Assembly: GCF_040409955.1 (NCBI RefSeq)
Contig: NZ_CP123384.1
Location: forward strand, 1,212,501 to 1,276,500
Length of the DNA stretch: 64,000 nt
Source of the DNA: Salipiger sp. H15
Lineage (GTDB): Bacteria; Pseudomonadota; Alphaproteobacteria; Rhodobacterales; Rhodobacteraceae
Direction of reading: 5' to 3'
Below, piece by piece: positions 11,337 through 20,939 of the stretch. The first letter of the stretch is position 1. Each line of letters opens with the position of its first letter. The notes beneath the pieces were generated by a model. That model had not been told where the DNA came from. It made no database searches and was given only the letters and a program-made list of their open reading frames with translations. Both the position numbers and the translations under genes were made by a program.

Positions 11337-12038
11337 ATGAACGAACGTGCCGACACACCGAACCTGGCGCTGCGCCTGCAGGATTGCCCGAACTGGCTCT
11401 ACCTGCTGCGCGAGTTCGATGCGCTCTACCGCCACGGCTCGGCCGGCGGCAGCAAGCTCATCCGCGCGCACCGCAAGCGGGTGCGCGAGTCGCTGGCCGC
11501 GATCATCGACGCCGATCCCGAGGTCGTTGCGCGCCCGCCCGAGGCGAAGCCGGTCACCGCGCACCTGCCCCGCGCGCTCGACCTCGGCGAGCGCGGCGCG
11601 GTGAGCGGCATGGCACGGGCGCTGTCGCGCGTCGCGGAGCAGCTCACCTGGGAATACGGCTACGAGAAGGTGCCGAAGGCGCTGGCCCGCAAGTACGCCT
11701 ATTGCGAGGTGCTCGGCCCGCGCGGCCCGGTTCAGGCCGAGAAGCTGGTGCTGGGCTTCGTGCTCTTCGCGCCGGGGACCACCTATCCGCAGCACAGCCA
11801 CCACGAGATCGAGGAGAGCTACATCTCGGTCGCCGGGGACTGGTCCGAGAATGACGCCGCGGTTCATGCGCCGGGCTCGCTGATCTTCAACCGCCCCGGC
11901 CTCGAACACCGGATCACCACGGCCGAGCTCGACCCCTGCCTGCTGGCCTATGCCTGGACCGGGTCCGAGGAGCGGCTCACCACGCCCGGCATGAAGCTGA
12001 CCTCGCCGCGCAAGGCACGGATGGCACAGGGAATCTGA
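11337..12038 (+). CDS. dddL: DMSP lyase DddL (cupin)
   Basis: 233 residues. DddL cleaves dimethylsulfoniopropionate into dimethyl sulfide and acrylate. The C-terminal half is a cupin: the metal-binding motif HSHHEIEESY starts at residue 153 (His153, His155, Glu159) and a second-motif His lies near 191 (PGLEHRI). The N-terminal half is the helical region specific to DddL (EYGYEKVP, ALARKYAYCEVLGPRGP). The start ATG 11337 follows GCAGAG, 20 bp after acuI; an open extension back to 11277 overlaps acuI and is rejected. With acuR and acuI this makes a complete DMSP-cleavage operon. DddL is tethered or intracellular in known cases; no signal peptide is visible. Confidence 0.95.
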   Translation: MNERADTPNLALRLQDCPNWLYLLREFDALYRHGSAGGSKLIRAHRKRVRESLAAIIDADPEVVARPPEAKPVTAHLPRALDLGERGAVSGMARALSRVAEQLTWEYGYEKVPKALARKYAYCEVLGPRGPVQAEKLVLGFVLFAPGTTYPQHSHHEIEESYISVAGDWSENDAAVHAPGSLIFNRPGLEHRITTAELDPCLLAYAWTGSEERLTTPGMKLTSPRKARMAQGI

Positions 12039-12066
12039 GCGCGTTCGCGAGGCTCCGGAAAGACGA

Positions 12067-12089
12067 AAGGCGCCCCGAGGGGCGCCTTT
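12067..12089. terminator. Bidirectional terminator after dddL and tRNA-Pro
   Basis: AAGGCGCCCC and GGGGCGCCTT are exact inverted repeats (12067-12076, 12079-12088), flanked by TTTG on one side and GAAA on the other. It serves dddL on the plus strand and tRNA-Pro on the minus strand. Confidence 0.7.
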
Positions 12090-12096
12090 GCGTAAT

Positions 12097-12173
12097 TGGT
12101 CGGAGTGAGAGGATTCGAACCTCCGGCCCCTGCCTCCCGAAGACAGTGCTCTACCAGGCTGAGCTACACTCCG
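12097..12173 (-). tRNA. tRNA-Pro(CGG)
   Basis: A 77-nt cloverleaf on the minus strand, with acceptor CGGAGTG/CACTCCG, anticodon loop TTCGGGA (anticodon CGG), T-arm GGTTCGAATCC and encoded CCA. It follows the DMT exporter gene by 26 bp on the same strand. Confidence 0.96.
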
Positions 12174-12199
12174 ACCGTGCCGCGGGGAGTAGCCCAGCC

Positions 12200-13183
12200 T
12201 CAGACCTTTGGCAAGGGCCTATTCGCCCCTTTTTCTCGCCTTTTCATCGTGCGCAGAAGCGAGCCGACGCGCAGGGTGGTTCCGAACTCGATACGGGTGC
12301 GCGTGCGCAGCACCGGGGTGTTCTCGGAGGACTTCGCACGCCCCTCGCGCAGCACGATGTAGACGCCGCTGCCGATGATCAGCGATGCGCCGAGCAGGGT
12401 GATCGAATCGGGGAACTCGTCGAAGAAGATCGCGCCGTAGAGCGTGGCCCAGAGCAGCTGCGAATATTGCATGGGGGCGACGATCACCGCCTCGCCGGCG
12501 CGGTAGGCGGTGATCAGCAGCGCCCCCCCGGCCATGGCGAGAATCGCCATCAGTCCGACGGCGCCGAGATGCTCGATCGGCATCGGGTGATAGACGAAGG
12601 GCAGGGCGCAGCCCATGATGATGAAGTTGGCCATCATCGGGTAGAGCAGCAGCACCACCGAGCGCTCCTCGTGGCCGATCTTGCGCACCACGATGGACGA
12701 GAGGCTCCCGAAGACCGCCGCAACCAGCGCTGCCGCGTGTCCGAGGGTCAGTTCCGTCGCGCCGGGGCGCAGCACAACGAGCACGCCGGCAAGGCCGACC
12801 AGCACCGCCAGCCAGCGGCGCAGGCGCACCTGCTCGCCGAGGATGGGAATCGCCAGAACGGTGATCAGCAACGGCTGCGCGAAGATGATCGCGTAGGTCT
12901 CGGCCAGCGGCAGCACCGAGAAGGCGTAGAAGGCGCAGAGCCCGGTGATCACCGCCGAGAGCGTCCGCGTCGCGGTCCACCACGGATGGATCGGGCGCAG
13001 GTGGCCCGCCGTGGTGTCGCGGATCAGCATGAGGCTGACCAGCGGGAAGCTCAGCAGTACCGAGAAGAACACGATCTGCACGGGGCTGTAGTCGGCCCCG
13101 AGGAACTTCACGATCACGTCGTGAGTCGAGTAGATGCCAAAGGTGATCAGCGCGATGAGCGCGCCTTTTGCGTTTGATCCCAT
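12200..13183 (-). CDS. DMT-superfamily (EamA) transporter
   Basis: 327 residues with about ten hydrophobic helices arranged as two EamA repeats (residues ~5-140 and ~150-285), followed by a charged tail of roughly 40 residues. EamA proteins export amino acids or other metabolites across the inner membrane; the substrate is not predictable. It opens MGSNAKGALIALITFGIYSTHDVIVKF, with the first helix typical of the family. Monocistronic by appearance: the leuB terminator lies upstream and tRNA-Pro downstream. The basic tail after helix 10 is longer than usual. Confidence 0.9.
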   Translation of the reverse strand: MGSNAKGALIALITFGIYSTHDVIVKFLGADYSPVQIVFFSVLLSFPLVSLMLIRDTTAGHLRPIHPWWTATRTLSAVITGLCAFYAFSVLPLAETYAIIFAQPLLITVLAIPILGEQVRLRRWLAVLVGLAGVLVVLRPGATELTLGHAAALVAAVFGSLSSIVVRKIGHEERSVVLLLYPMMANFIIMGCALPFVYHPMPIEHLGAVGLMAILAMAGGALLITAYRAGEAVIVAPMQYSQLLWATLYGAIFFDEFPDSITLLGASLIIGSGVYIVLREGRAKSSENTPVLRTRTRIEFGTTLRVGSLLRTMKRREKGANRPLPKV

Positions 13184-13265
13184 GGGTGCTGATCCGTCTG
13201 TTCCGCCTCGGGACTAGGGTTAGCGCCAATCGGGGGGAATTCAACGCAGGACCGCGCGGAACGTG

Positions 13266-13294
13266 AAAACGGGGCGGCCGATGACCGCCCCGTT
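13266..13294 (-). terminator. leuB terminator
   Basis: AACGGGGCGG (13268-13277) pairs with CCGCCCCGTT (13285-13294). On the minus strand the stem is followed by TTCACG, 35 bp after the leuB stop. Confidence 0.7.
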
Positions 13295-13328
13295 CCAACC
13301 TGGACCGGCGATGCTTCGCCGTTCCGCC

Positions 13329-14435
13329 TCAGAGGCTCGCGTCGAGGGCGGCGAGGATCGCGGTGCCCATTTCCGAGGTCGAGACCGGCTGCTTGCCTTC
13401 CTCGCCCAGCAGGTCCGCGGTGCGGTAGCCCTCGGCCAGCACTTTCTCGATCGCCTGCTCGAGGCGGGCCGCCTCGTCGCCCTTGTCGAAGCTGTAGCGC
13501 AGCGCCATGGCGAAGCTGAGGATGCAGGCGATGGGGTTCGCCTTGCCCTGGCCCGCAATGTCGGGCGCCGAGCCGTGCACCGGCTCGTAGAGCGCCTTGG
13601 GACGGCCGTTGGCCATCGGCGCACCCAGCGAGGCCGAGGGCAGCATGCCGAGCGAGCCGGTCAGCATCGCCGCGAGGTCGGACAGCAGGTCGCCGAAGAG
13701 GTTGTCGGTGACGATCACGTCGAACTGCTTGGGCCAGCGGGTCAGCTGCATGGCGCCGGCGTCGGCGTACATGTGCGAGAGTTCCACGTCCGGGTACTCG
13801 GCATCGTGGATCTCCTGCACGACGTCGCGCCACAGGATGCCCGATTCCATCACGTTGGCCTTCTCCATCGAGCAGACCTTGTTGTTCCGCTTGCGCGCCA
13901 TCTCGAAGGCCGAGCGGGCCACGCGGGCGATCTCGCTCTCGGTGTAGCGCTGGGTGTTGATGCCGACGCGCTCGTTGCCTTCCTTGATGATGCCGCGGGG
14001 CTCGCCGAAGTAGACGCCCGAGGTCAGCTCGCGGATGATCATGATGTCGAGACCGGCGACCACGTCCTTCTTCAGCGACGAGAAGTCGGCCAGCGCGTCG
14101 AAGCACTGGGCCGGGCGCAGGTTGGCGTAGAGGTCCATCTCCTTGCGCAGGCGCAGCAGGCCGCGCTCGGGCTTCACCGAGAAGTCGAGCTTGTCGTATT
14201 TCGGGCCGCCCACGGCGCCGAGCAGAACGGCGTCCACTTCCTGCGCCTTGGCCATGGTCTCGTCGGTCAGCGGCGTGCCATGCGCGTCATAGGCGCAGCC
14301 GCCCACGAGGTCTTCGCTGACATCGAACTTGAGGCCGCGCTTGTCGCCGAACCAGTCGATGACGCGGCGGACCTCTGCCATCACCTCGGGGCCGATGCCG
14401 TCGCCGGGCAGGATGAGAAGCGAAGGGTTGCTCAT
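13329..14435 (-). CDS. leuB: 3-isopropylmalate dehydrogenase
   Basis: 368 residues, full length. It oxidises and decarboxylates 3-isopropylmalate to 4-methyl-2-oxopentanoate with NAD, the third step of leucine synthesis. Family marks: [12 protein letters not shown] at the N-terminus, the substrate Arg block ([16 protein letters not shown]), the metal-binding [13 protein letters not shown], and the NAD-binding [15 protein letters not shown]. leuC and leuD, which make its substrate, lie 4 kb away on the same strand, so the leucine genes are split by unrelated genes. A terminator follows. Confidence 0.97.
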   Translation of the reverse strand: MSNPSLLILPGDGIGPEVMAEVRRVIDWFGDKRGLKFDVSEDLVGGCAYDAHGTPLTDETMAKAQEVDAVLLGAVGGPKYDKLDFSVKPERGLLRLRKEMDLYANLRPAQCFDALADFSSLKKDVVAGLDIMIIRELTSGVYFGEPRGIIKEGNERVGINTQRYTESEIARVARSAFEMARKRNNKVCSMEKANVMESGILWRDVVQEIHDAEYPDVELSHMYADAGAMQLTRWPKQFDVIVTDNLFGDLLSDLAAMLTGSLGMLPSASLGAPMANGRPKALYEPVHGSAPDIAGQGKANPIACILSFAMALRYSFDKGDEAARLEQAIEKVLAEGYRTADLLGEEGKQPVSTSEMGTAILAALDASL

Positions 14436-14498
14436 GGAAAGTCTCTCCTCGGAATGTTGCGCAATCGCGTAGCGGAGAGGGGCGGAATGGTCAAGAAA

Positions 14499-15494
14499 TC
14501 AGGGGCGTTTCGCAATTTCAGGCACGCTGACTGTGACCGTGACCAGCCGGTGCGCCTGGCCCGTCAGCGGAGCGCCGACCCGCGCCCGCGCGATCCCGAG
14601 CGTTGCCGAGGGCAGGATGTAGCTGACCCGCAGCGGCCCGGTGGCGGGCCAGTCGGCGGTGGGCAGGCCCGGCAGGGGGTCCTGCAGGCGCGGATCAGCG
14701 AGCAGGCCCGCCATCTCGGAGCGCAGGCCCTCGCCCTTGTCCGGGTCGAGATTGGCGTTTCCGATCAAGACGTAAGGCTCCTCGGGCGGCGGGCCGAGCG
14801 CGCCGTCGAGGATGCGGCGCCAGAGCGCGATCTCGTCGGCGTTGCGCCGGCCGTTGCGATCCTCGGGCCCGTCGAAGACCGGCGGCGTGGCAGCGAGGCA
14901 GAGCAGCGTCAACAGGCCCGCGCCGCCCCCCATGCGTACTGCCCAGTGGCCGGTCGAGGACAGGCGTTGCAGATCCGCCGCAGGGTCGGCCGCGGTCATC
15001 CGGCTGCCGGGCAGGTCGCGCCAGAGCAGGTCCGAGACATCGCGGACCAGCGTCAGCGGCTCGCGCGAGAGCAGCGCCATGCCGTGCTGGCCCGAAAACT
15101 CGCCGAAGCCCTGCGCGTCGCGCGGGCCACCCAGCTGCCCGTCACCGTCGAGATCCGCGCCGCTGGCGAGCCCGGAATTCGGCCGCAGCGCGAGGCGGTG
15201 GGGATAGGCCGCGCCGCGCTCCTCGAGCCGGGCCGCCAGTTCGGCCAGCGCTGCGAGGCCTAGGTCGAAATCCATGTCGGTGAGCAGCAGCAGGTCGGCA
15301 TCGGCGGTGACGATCTCGTCCAGCACCGCGGGCAGGGGATCGCGCAGCTCGGCAAGGTCGCGCAGCAGCAGGCCGGGGCCCTTGCGGCTGAGATCGGCAT
15401 GCCAGGTGGCGAGGGTGATCTCGGCCGCGCGCGCGGGCAGGGCGCAGGCGAGGAGCGCGGCGAGCAGAAGCGCCGGCAGCCGCAGCCGGGTCAG
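14499..15494 (-). CDS. Endonuclease/exonuclease/phosphatase-fold protein, exported
   Basis: About 331 residues with an N-terminal hydrophobic export signal (LPALLLAALLACALPARA) followed by an EEP-fold domain: EITLATWHADL, the DADLLLLTDMDFD block, YVLIGNANLDP and a C-terminal segment typical of the family. These proteins hydrolyse phosphodiesters (nucleic acid, lipid or sugar phosphates); the target is unknown. No ATG, GTG or TTG lies near the signal peptide. I propose a CTG start at 15494 behind GGAGG and overlapping the upstream stop as CTGA; the next ATG in frame (15608) would overlap the upstream gene by 118 bp. Coupled to the membrane protein upstream. Several canonical EEP residues look altered (NANLDP for NxHL), so activity is uncertain. 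Confidence 0.7.
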   Translation of the reverse strand: MTRLRLPALLLAALLACALPARAAEITLATWHADLSRKGPGLLLRDLAELRDPLPAVLDEIVTADADLLLLTDMDFDLGLAALAELAARLEERGAAYPHRLALRPNSGLASGADLDGDGQLGGPRDAQGFGEFSGQHGMALLSREPLTLVRDVSDLLWRDLPGSRMTAADPAADLQRLSSTGHWAVRMGGGAGLLTLLCLAATPPVFDGPEDRNGRRNADEIALWRRILDGALGPPPEEPYVLIGNANLDPDKGEGLRSEMAGLLADPRLQDPLPGLPTADWPATGPLRVSYILPSATLGIARARVGAPLTGQAHRLVTVTVSVPEIAKRP

Positions 15495-16318
15495 ATGGTC
15501 TGCGCCTCCGCCTGTGCATAGGCGCGGCGGCGCTTTTCCTCGATCAGCGCGGCGATGCGCATCAGCGCGACGCCCCGCATCACCAGGCTTGCCGGAAGGA
15601 AGGCCCATGCGCTCATCGTCCAGATCAATGTCTGCGGCTCGGTCAGCGACAGCAGGTCGATGGTCTGCGACGCCAGTTTCATCACCGCCGGGATCAGGAA
15701 TGGCAGAAGGAAGCCTAAGGCGACGTTAACATTGCCGTCGCGGTTGAGCCGGTAGAGCACGTCCTTGCCGATCGTCGGATCGAAGAGCGGCAGGTTGACC
15801 CAGAAATTGAAGGCGCCATGGCGAATCGGCCAGTTCAGCAGCCGGACGGTCAGCACGAAGCCCAGCATGCTCGCCGCCGACAGCAGGTAGGCGATGCCGG
15901 CGTGGGTGCGGATGCGCGCGACATCCGCCGCGCTCATGTCGTCGGTGGCCAGCAGCACCATCAGCCGCACCGGCGAGAAGGGGAAGTCCAGCCAGTCGCC
16001 GACCGTCGTGGCGATGCGCTCGAGCCCCTGCGAGAGCGGCGTGGGCGCGATCTCGCCCCGGCAGAGCAGGGTCAGCACGAGCACCGTGACGAAAAGCGCG
16101 ACGAAACGCAGCCGGTTGAAGGGCGGGGCGTCGCGGAACTCGAGAATCGAGGGGTAGTCGCCGACGTATTCGACGAAGGTCAGCAGCGCCGCCACCAGCG
16201 CGAGAAGGCCGGTGATCTGCGCCATGTCCGCGCCGCCGGGCAGCAGCACCGCGGGCATCGCAATGAGCAGGGCCATTGCAACGGCGCGGACTCCGGCTTT
16301 GAGAAAGCGCGTAATCAC
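15491..16318 (-). CDS. Conserved membrane protein of unknown function
   Basis: 275 residues, GTG start (16318) behind AAAGGG. Five or so hydrophobic helices: two near the N-terminus (residues ~8-30 and ~35-50), one near 75-90, and three in the C-terminal half, ending in a charged EEKRRRAYAQAEAQ tail. I do not recognise the family. It overlaps the EEP-fold gene, so the two proteins probably work together at the inner membrane. Nothing in the sequence points to an enzyme active site or transporter class. Confidence 0.75.
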   Translation of the reverse strand: MITRFLKAGVRAVAMALLIAMPAVLLPGGADMAQITGLLALVAALLTFVEYVGDYPSILEFRDAPPFNRLRFVALFVTVLVLTLLCRGEIAPTPLSQGLERIATTVGDWLDFPFSPVRLMVLLATDDMSAADVARIRTHAGIAYLLSAASMLGFVLTVRLLNWPIRHGAFNFWVNLPLFDPTIGKDVLYRLNRDGNVNVALGFLLPFLIPAVMKLASQTIDLLSLTEPQTLIWTMSAWAFLPASLVMRGVALMRIAALIEEKRRRAYAQAEAQTI

Positions 16319-16827
16319 CAGTTCTGCCCTTTTTCCGGTCGTGCCGGGCCGGACGCTGTGCCGCGCCCCTCGTGCCCGCCGGGTGCGTTCCTGCCCCCTG
16401 GTTTTTCACTGACCCCGCCGCGCCGGCGGATTGCCTCATTATTGCCCAAATTTTGCCTACTTCTGACCTGCGCGGCAAGCGTGACCAAAGGGGACCGGCG
16501 AAATCCGGCGGTTTCATGGTGGAAAAGGTGCGAAATTGCATCAACTCCAACTGGCATCCGGCGGACCGGCAGCCCTGGCCCGGGACCCCGCGGACGGTCG
16601 GGAGCGGCCGGATCCGCGACGGCTTTCTCAAGGAAATCATTAAGCAACAGGTCGTCCCGGCGGGCATGGCGGGCCGGTCCTTGCGGGCAGCGCGTACGTC
16701 TTAAGCGCGAGTTTTCTTTCCTGTTATCATCTTGTGAGGGATATCCAAGACATTTGACCTGACGCAACGTCGAACGCAGAGTTTCCGTGTTCTGACTGGC
16801 GCCGTAGCGACATGTTCTTGGAGGGCG
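16319..16827. other. Divergent intergenic region, no gene recognised
   Basis: About 509 bp between the membrane-protein gene and scoA, which are divergent. It must hold two promoters. TTGACC at 16755-16760 is a possible -35 for scoA without a good -10 partner. A 62-codon frame at 16516-16704 has no ribosome site and no known relative. Confidence 0.5.
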
Positions 16828-17484
16828 ATGATGTACCAGGCACTTACGGTGGACGAGGCGGTGGCGCTGATCCCGGACGGGGCGCGGATCATGCTCTCGG
16901 GCTTCATGGGGGTCGGCACGCCGGACCGGATGGTCCGCGCGCTTGCCGCCTCGGGCAGGAAGGAGCTCACGGTCATCGTCAACGACGCCGCCCGGCCGGA
17001 CCGCGGCGTCGGCCCGCTGGTCGCCGCGCGCTGCCTGCGCAAGTTCATCGGCAGCCACATCGGGCTCAACCCGGATGTGCAGGAGCAGATGCGCGAGGGC
17101 ACGCTCGAGGTCGAGCTGGTGCCGCAGGGCACGCTGGTCGAGCGCATCCGCGCCGCCGGGGTGGGGCTCGGCGGAGTGCTGACGCCGACGGGGCTGGGCA
17201 CCAAGGTGGCCGAGGGTAAGCAGGTGATCGAGGTCGAGGGCAGGCCCTACCTGCTCGAGCCGCCGCTGCGCGCGGATTTCGCGCTGATCGCGGCGCGCAG
17301 CTGCGATTACGTGGGGAACCTGACCTACATGCTGACCGCGACGAACTTCAACCCGATCATGGCGCTGGCCGGCGATGTGGTGATCGCCGAGCCCGAGGAG
17401 ATCGTGCCGGTGGGGATGATCCCGCCCGACGCGGTGAAGACCCCCGGCGCGCTGGTCGATCACGTGATTCGGAGGGTGGCATGA
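16828..17484 (+). CDS. scoA: 3-oxoacid CoA-transferase, subunit A
   Basis: 218-residue alpha subunit of a family I CoA-transferase (AtoD/ScoA/PcaI type). It transfers CoA from a donor such as succinyl-CoA or acetyl-CoA to acetoacetate or another 3-oxoacid together with the B subunit. The glycine-rich SGFMGVGTPDRMV loop near residue 28 and the GTLVERIRAAGVGLGGVLTPTG region are diagnostic. The start follows GGAGGG; ATG 16831 is an equal alternative. The stop overlaps the next gene (ATGA), as expected for subunits made in equal amounts. The exact substrate is not fixed by sequence. Confidence 0.92.
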   Translation: MMYQALTVDEAVALIPDGARIMLSGFMGVGTPDRMVRALAASGRKELTVIVNDAARPDRGVGPLVAARCLRKFIGSHIGLNPDVQEQMREGTLEVELVPQGTLVERIRAAGVGLGGVLTPTGLGTKVAEGKQVIEVEGRPYLLEPPLRADFALIAARSCDYVGNLTYMLTATNFNPIMALAGDVVIAEPEEIVPVGMIPPDAVKTPGALVDHVIRRVA

Positions 17485-18161
17485 CCGAGGCCGTGATGGA
17501 TCCCAAGGAACTCATCGCCCGTCGCTGCGCCGCCGAGGTGCGTCCGCACACGCTGGTCAACCTCGGCATCGGCATCCCGACGCTGGTCTCGGACCATCTC
17601 GACGAGGGCATGGGCGTGTTCTTCCAGGCCGAGAATGGCGTGGTCGGCATGGGGCGGCGCCCGCCCGAGGGCATGTCGGACCGGCACCTGACCGACGCGG
17701 GCGGCAGCTTCGTCTCGGCGGTGCCGGGCGCCTCGACCATCGACAGTGCCTTCTCCTTCGGGCTGATCCGCGGCGGGCACCTCGACCTGACGGTGCTGGG
17801 CGGGCTGCAGGTGGACGAGCGCGGCCATCTCGCCAACTGGATGATCCCCGGGGTCTACGTGCCCGGCATGGGCGGGGCGATGGATCTCGTCACCGGGGCG
17901 AAGCGGGTGATCGTGGCGATGATCCACTGCGCCAAGGGCGGGGCGCCGAAGATCGTGCCGGAATGCACCCTGCCGCTCACCGCCGAGCGGCGCGTCGATC
18001 TGATCGTCACCGAGCTTGCGGTGATCCGCCCCGAGGCGGACGGGCTGCACCTGATCGAGACCGCGCCGGGGATCACCGTCGAGGCTGTGCGCGCGGCGAC
18101 CAGCGCGCGGCTCATCGTGACGGGCGAGGTGCCGGAGATGGATCTTTCGCGCTCGTGCTGA
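17481..18161 (+). CDS. scoB: 3-oxoacid CoA-transferase, subunit B
   Basis: 226-residue beta subunit (AtoA/ScoB type), carrying the catalytic glutamate in FFQAENGVVGMG (Glu51), which forms the glutamyl-CoA thioester. Other marks: LVNLGIGIPTLV near the N-terminus and GGAMDLVTGAKRVIVAM. It overlaps scoA by 4 bp. Together with the thiolase 4.5 kb downstream it could convert acetoacetate to acetyl-CoA, but the two are not in one operon. The 3' end runs straight into tandem 45-bp repeats. Confidence 0.93.
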   Translation: MTEAVMDPKELIARRCAAEVRPHTLVNLGIGIPTLVSDHLDEGMGVFFQAENGVVGMGRRPPEGMSDRHLTDAGGSFVSAVPGASTIDSAFSFGLIRGGHLDLTVLGGLQVDERGHLANWMIPGVYVPGMGGAMDLVTGAKRVIVAMIHCAKGGAPKIVPECTLPLTAERRVDLIVTELAVIRPEADGLHLIETAPGITVEAVRAATSARLIVTGEVPEMDLSRSC

Positions 18162-18166
18162 GGGAG

Positions 18167-18278
18167 GAGGGGGCTCTGCCCCCGCCGCAGGACTTGCGGC
18201 AAAGCGGGAAGGAGGGGGCTCTGCCCCCGCCGCAGGACTTGCGGCAAAGCGGGAAAGAGGGGGCTCTGCCCCCGCCGC
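18167..18278. repeat. 45-bp tandem repeats after scoB
   Basis: Two identical-phase 45-bp units (18167-18211, 18212-18256) and a third partial unit to 18278, each beginning GAGGGGGCTCTGCCCCCGCC and containing GCAGGACTTGCGGCAAAGCG. Each unit has its own GGGGGCTCTGCCCCC hairpin. Related GGGGGCTC(T/C)GCCCCC hairpins recur at 23.9 and 35.8 kb. Confidence 0.85.
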
Positions 18279-18296
18279 GCTGCGCGCGACTCCCCC

Positions 18297-18359
18297 GGGA
18301 TACTTGGACCATGTGGAAGCCGGGAGCGGCGCGGGTCTTCCACATGGGTCAAATATCCC
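18297..18359. repeat. Facing inverted copies of the intergenic repeat tail
   Basis: GGGATACTTGGACC followed by ATGTGGAAG (18297-18319) is repeated in reverse complement at 18337-18359 (CTTCCACATGGGTC then AAATATCCC), about 20 of 22 bases matching. The arrangement equals that at 35856-35923, with different arm sequences. Confidence 0.75.
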
Positions 18360-18420
18360 CGCCGGAGGCAGGCCGGACGGTGGCGCGAGCGCGGCGCCGG
18401 GAAGGGGCGGGCGCGGGCAA

Positions 18421-18452
18421 GGAAAAAGGGCTGTCCCCGCGGGGACAGCCCT
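18421..18452 (-). terminator. leuD terminator
   Basis: GGGCTGTCCCC (18428-18438) and GGGGACAGCCC (18441-18451) are inverted repeats. On the minus strand they are followed by TTTTTCC, an intrinsic terminator 26 bp after leuD. Confidence 0.85.
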
Positions 18453-18477
18453 TCCTGTTCGCTGATGTGCCGGAGGC

Positions 18478-19083
18478 TCAGACCCAGGGGCGGGACTGGG
18501 CGGCGGCGGCCTCGAACGTGTCGATCGCGCCGGCCTTTTCCATGGTCAGGCCGATGTCGTCGAGCCCCTCGATCAGGCAGTGCTTGCGGAAGGGGTCGAT
18601 CTCGAAGGCGAATTCCTCGCCGTCCGAGGTGGTGACCACCTGGTTCTCGAGGTCTACGGTCATGCGGGCGTTGGCGCCCTTTTCCGCGTCCTTCATCAGC
18701 ACGTCGACGGCCTCTTGCGGCATGACGATGGGCAGCATGCCGTTCTTGAAGCAGTTGTTGTAGAAGATGTCGGCGAAGGAGGTGGAGATCACCACCTTGA
18801 TGCCGAAGTCGGCGAGCGCCCAGGGCGCGTGCTCGCGCGAGGAGCCGCAGCCGAAGTTGTCACCGGCGACGATGACCTGCGCGGCGCGGTACTGCGGCTT
18901 GTTGAGCACGAAGTCCGGGTTCTCGGAACCGTCGTCGAGATAGCGCATCTCGTCGAAGGCATGCACGCCGAGGCCCGAGCGCTTGATCGTCTTCAGGAAC
19001 TGCTTGGGGATGATCATGTCGGTGTCGATGTTCACCAGCGGCATGGGCGCCGCGATCCCGGTCAGCTTCTCGAATTTTTCCAT
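18478..19083 (-). CDS. leuD: 3-isopropylmalate dehydratase, small subunit
   Basis: 201 residues. With LeuC it isomerises 2-isopropylmalate to 3-isopropylmalate in leucine synthesis. It has the swivel-domain marks [31 protein letters not shown] and the [17 protein letters not shown] block. Start ATG 19083 follows AAGGAGGGACAG, an excellent ribosome site. An apparent extension reaching past 19500 is only the open frame through leuC and is rejected. leuC lies 140 bp upstream on the same strand, so leuCD is one operon, ended by the terminator behind leuD. Confidence 0.97.
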   Translation of the reverse strand: MEKFEKLTGIAAPMPLVNIDTDMIIPKQFLKTIKRSGLGVHAFDEMRYLDDGSENPDFVLNKPQYRAAQVIVAGDNFGCGSSREHAPWALADFGIKVVISTSFADIFYNNCFKNGMLPIVMPQEAVDVLMKDAEKGANARMTVDLENQVVTTSDGEEFAFEIDPFRKHCLIEGLDDIGLTMEKAGAIDTFEAAAAQSRPWV

Positions 19084-19223
19084 CTGTCCCTCCTTGGGGA
19101 TGGGGCGGGATCCGGGGGGCACATCCGATGCACATCTCATGCACAAGGCATGTGGCTGCGCGGGTGCCCGGCCGGAATCGCCGGAATAGGGGAAGGGGTC
19201 CCGCGCGGGGACCCCGGGATCGC

Positions 19224-20645
<1,422 letters not shown>

Positions 20646-20704
20646 GGGGGTCCTCTCGGGGTGTATATGTCTTGGAATTTGGCTTGGGCTTGGCGCAGGA
20701 AGAG

Positions 20705-20726
20705 AGCCCCCGCGCCGGGGCGGGCT
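20705..20726 (-). terminator. GC-rich hairpin in the leuC leader
   Basis: AGCCC (20705-20709) pairs with GGGCT (20722-20726), with C/G runs inside. On the minus strand it begins 11 nt after the stop codon of the Leu-rich ORF and lies 59 nt before the leuC ATG. No strong T run follows, so it could be an attenuator arm rather than a simple terminator. Confidence 0.35.
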
Positions 20727-20737
20727 GCAAGACAGCC

Positions 20738-20824
20738 TTATAGGCGCGCCAGAACCGTGAAGTTCGCGCCGTGGAACCGTTCGCGCAGACGCACGCGGTC
20801 ACCGAGGTCAAGAAGCCGAGTCAT
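20738..20824 (-). CDS. Possible leucine-rich leader peptide of leuCD
   Basis: A 28-codon [23 protein letters not shown] then NFTVLARL. Six codons are leucine, including CTT-CTT and CTA, which are rare codons in such a GC-rich genome. GAGG lies about 12 bp upstream of its ATG. It ends 92 bp before leuC and is followed by a GC-rich hairpin. Ribosome stalling on leucine codons could control leuCD, as in other branched-chain attenuators. However, the codons are scattered rather than in one run, so this is only a candidate. Confidence 0.3.
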   Translation of the reverse strand: MTRLLDLGDRVRLRERFHGANFTVLARL

Positions 20825-20939
20825 GCCGCCGGGATACCTCTTTGCCGCGCGCCGATCAACCCATCGCGCGCGATGGCGGAAGGTTTGGAACTTTCGCGGC
20901 GGCCGCGCGTAGTTTTGTTACCGCCGTGGAGGAGATGCC

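Noticed and set aside
16516..16704. A 62-codon plus-strand frame in the scoA upstream gap
   Set aside because: No ribosome site and no recognisable product; conservation cannot be judged from this sequence alone.
18167..18278. Possible CRISPR-like array
   Set aside because: Units are directly adjacent with no unique spacers, and no cas genes are present. It is a plain tandem repeat.
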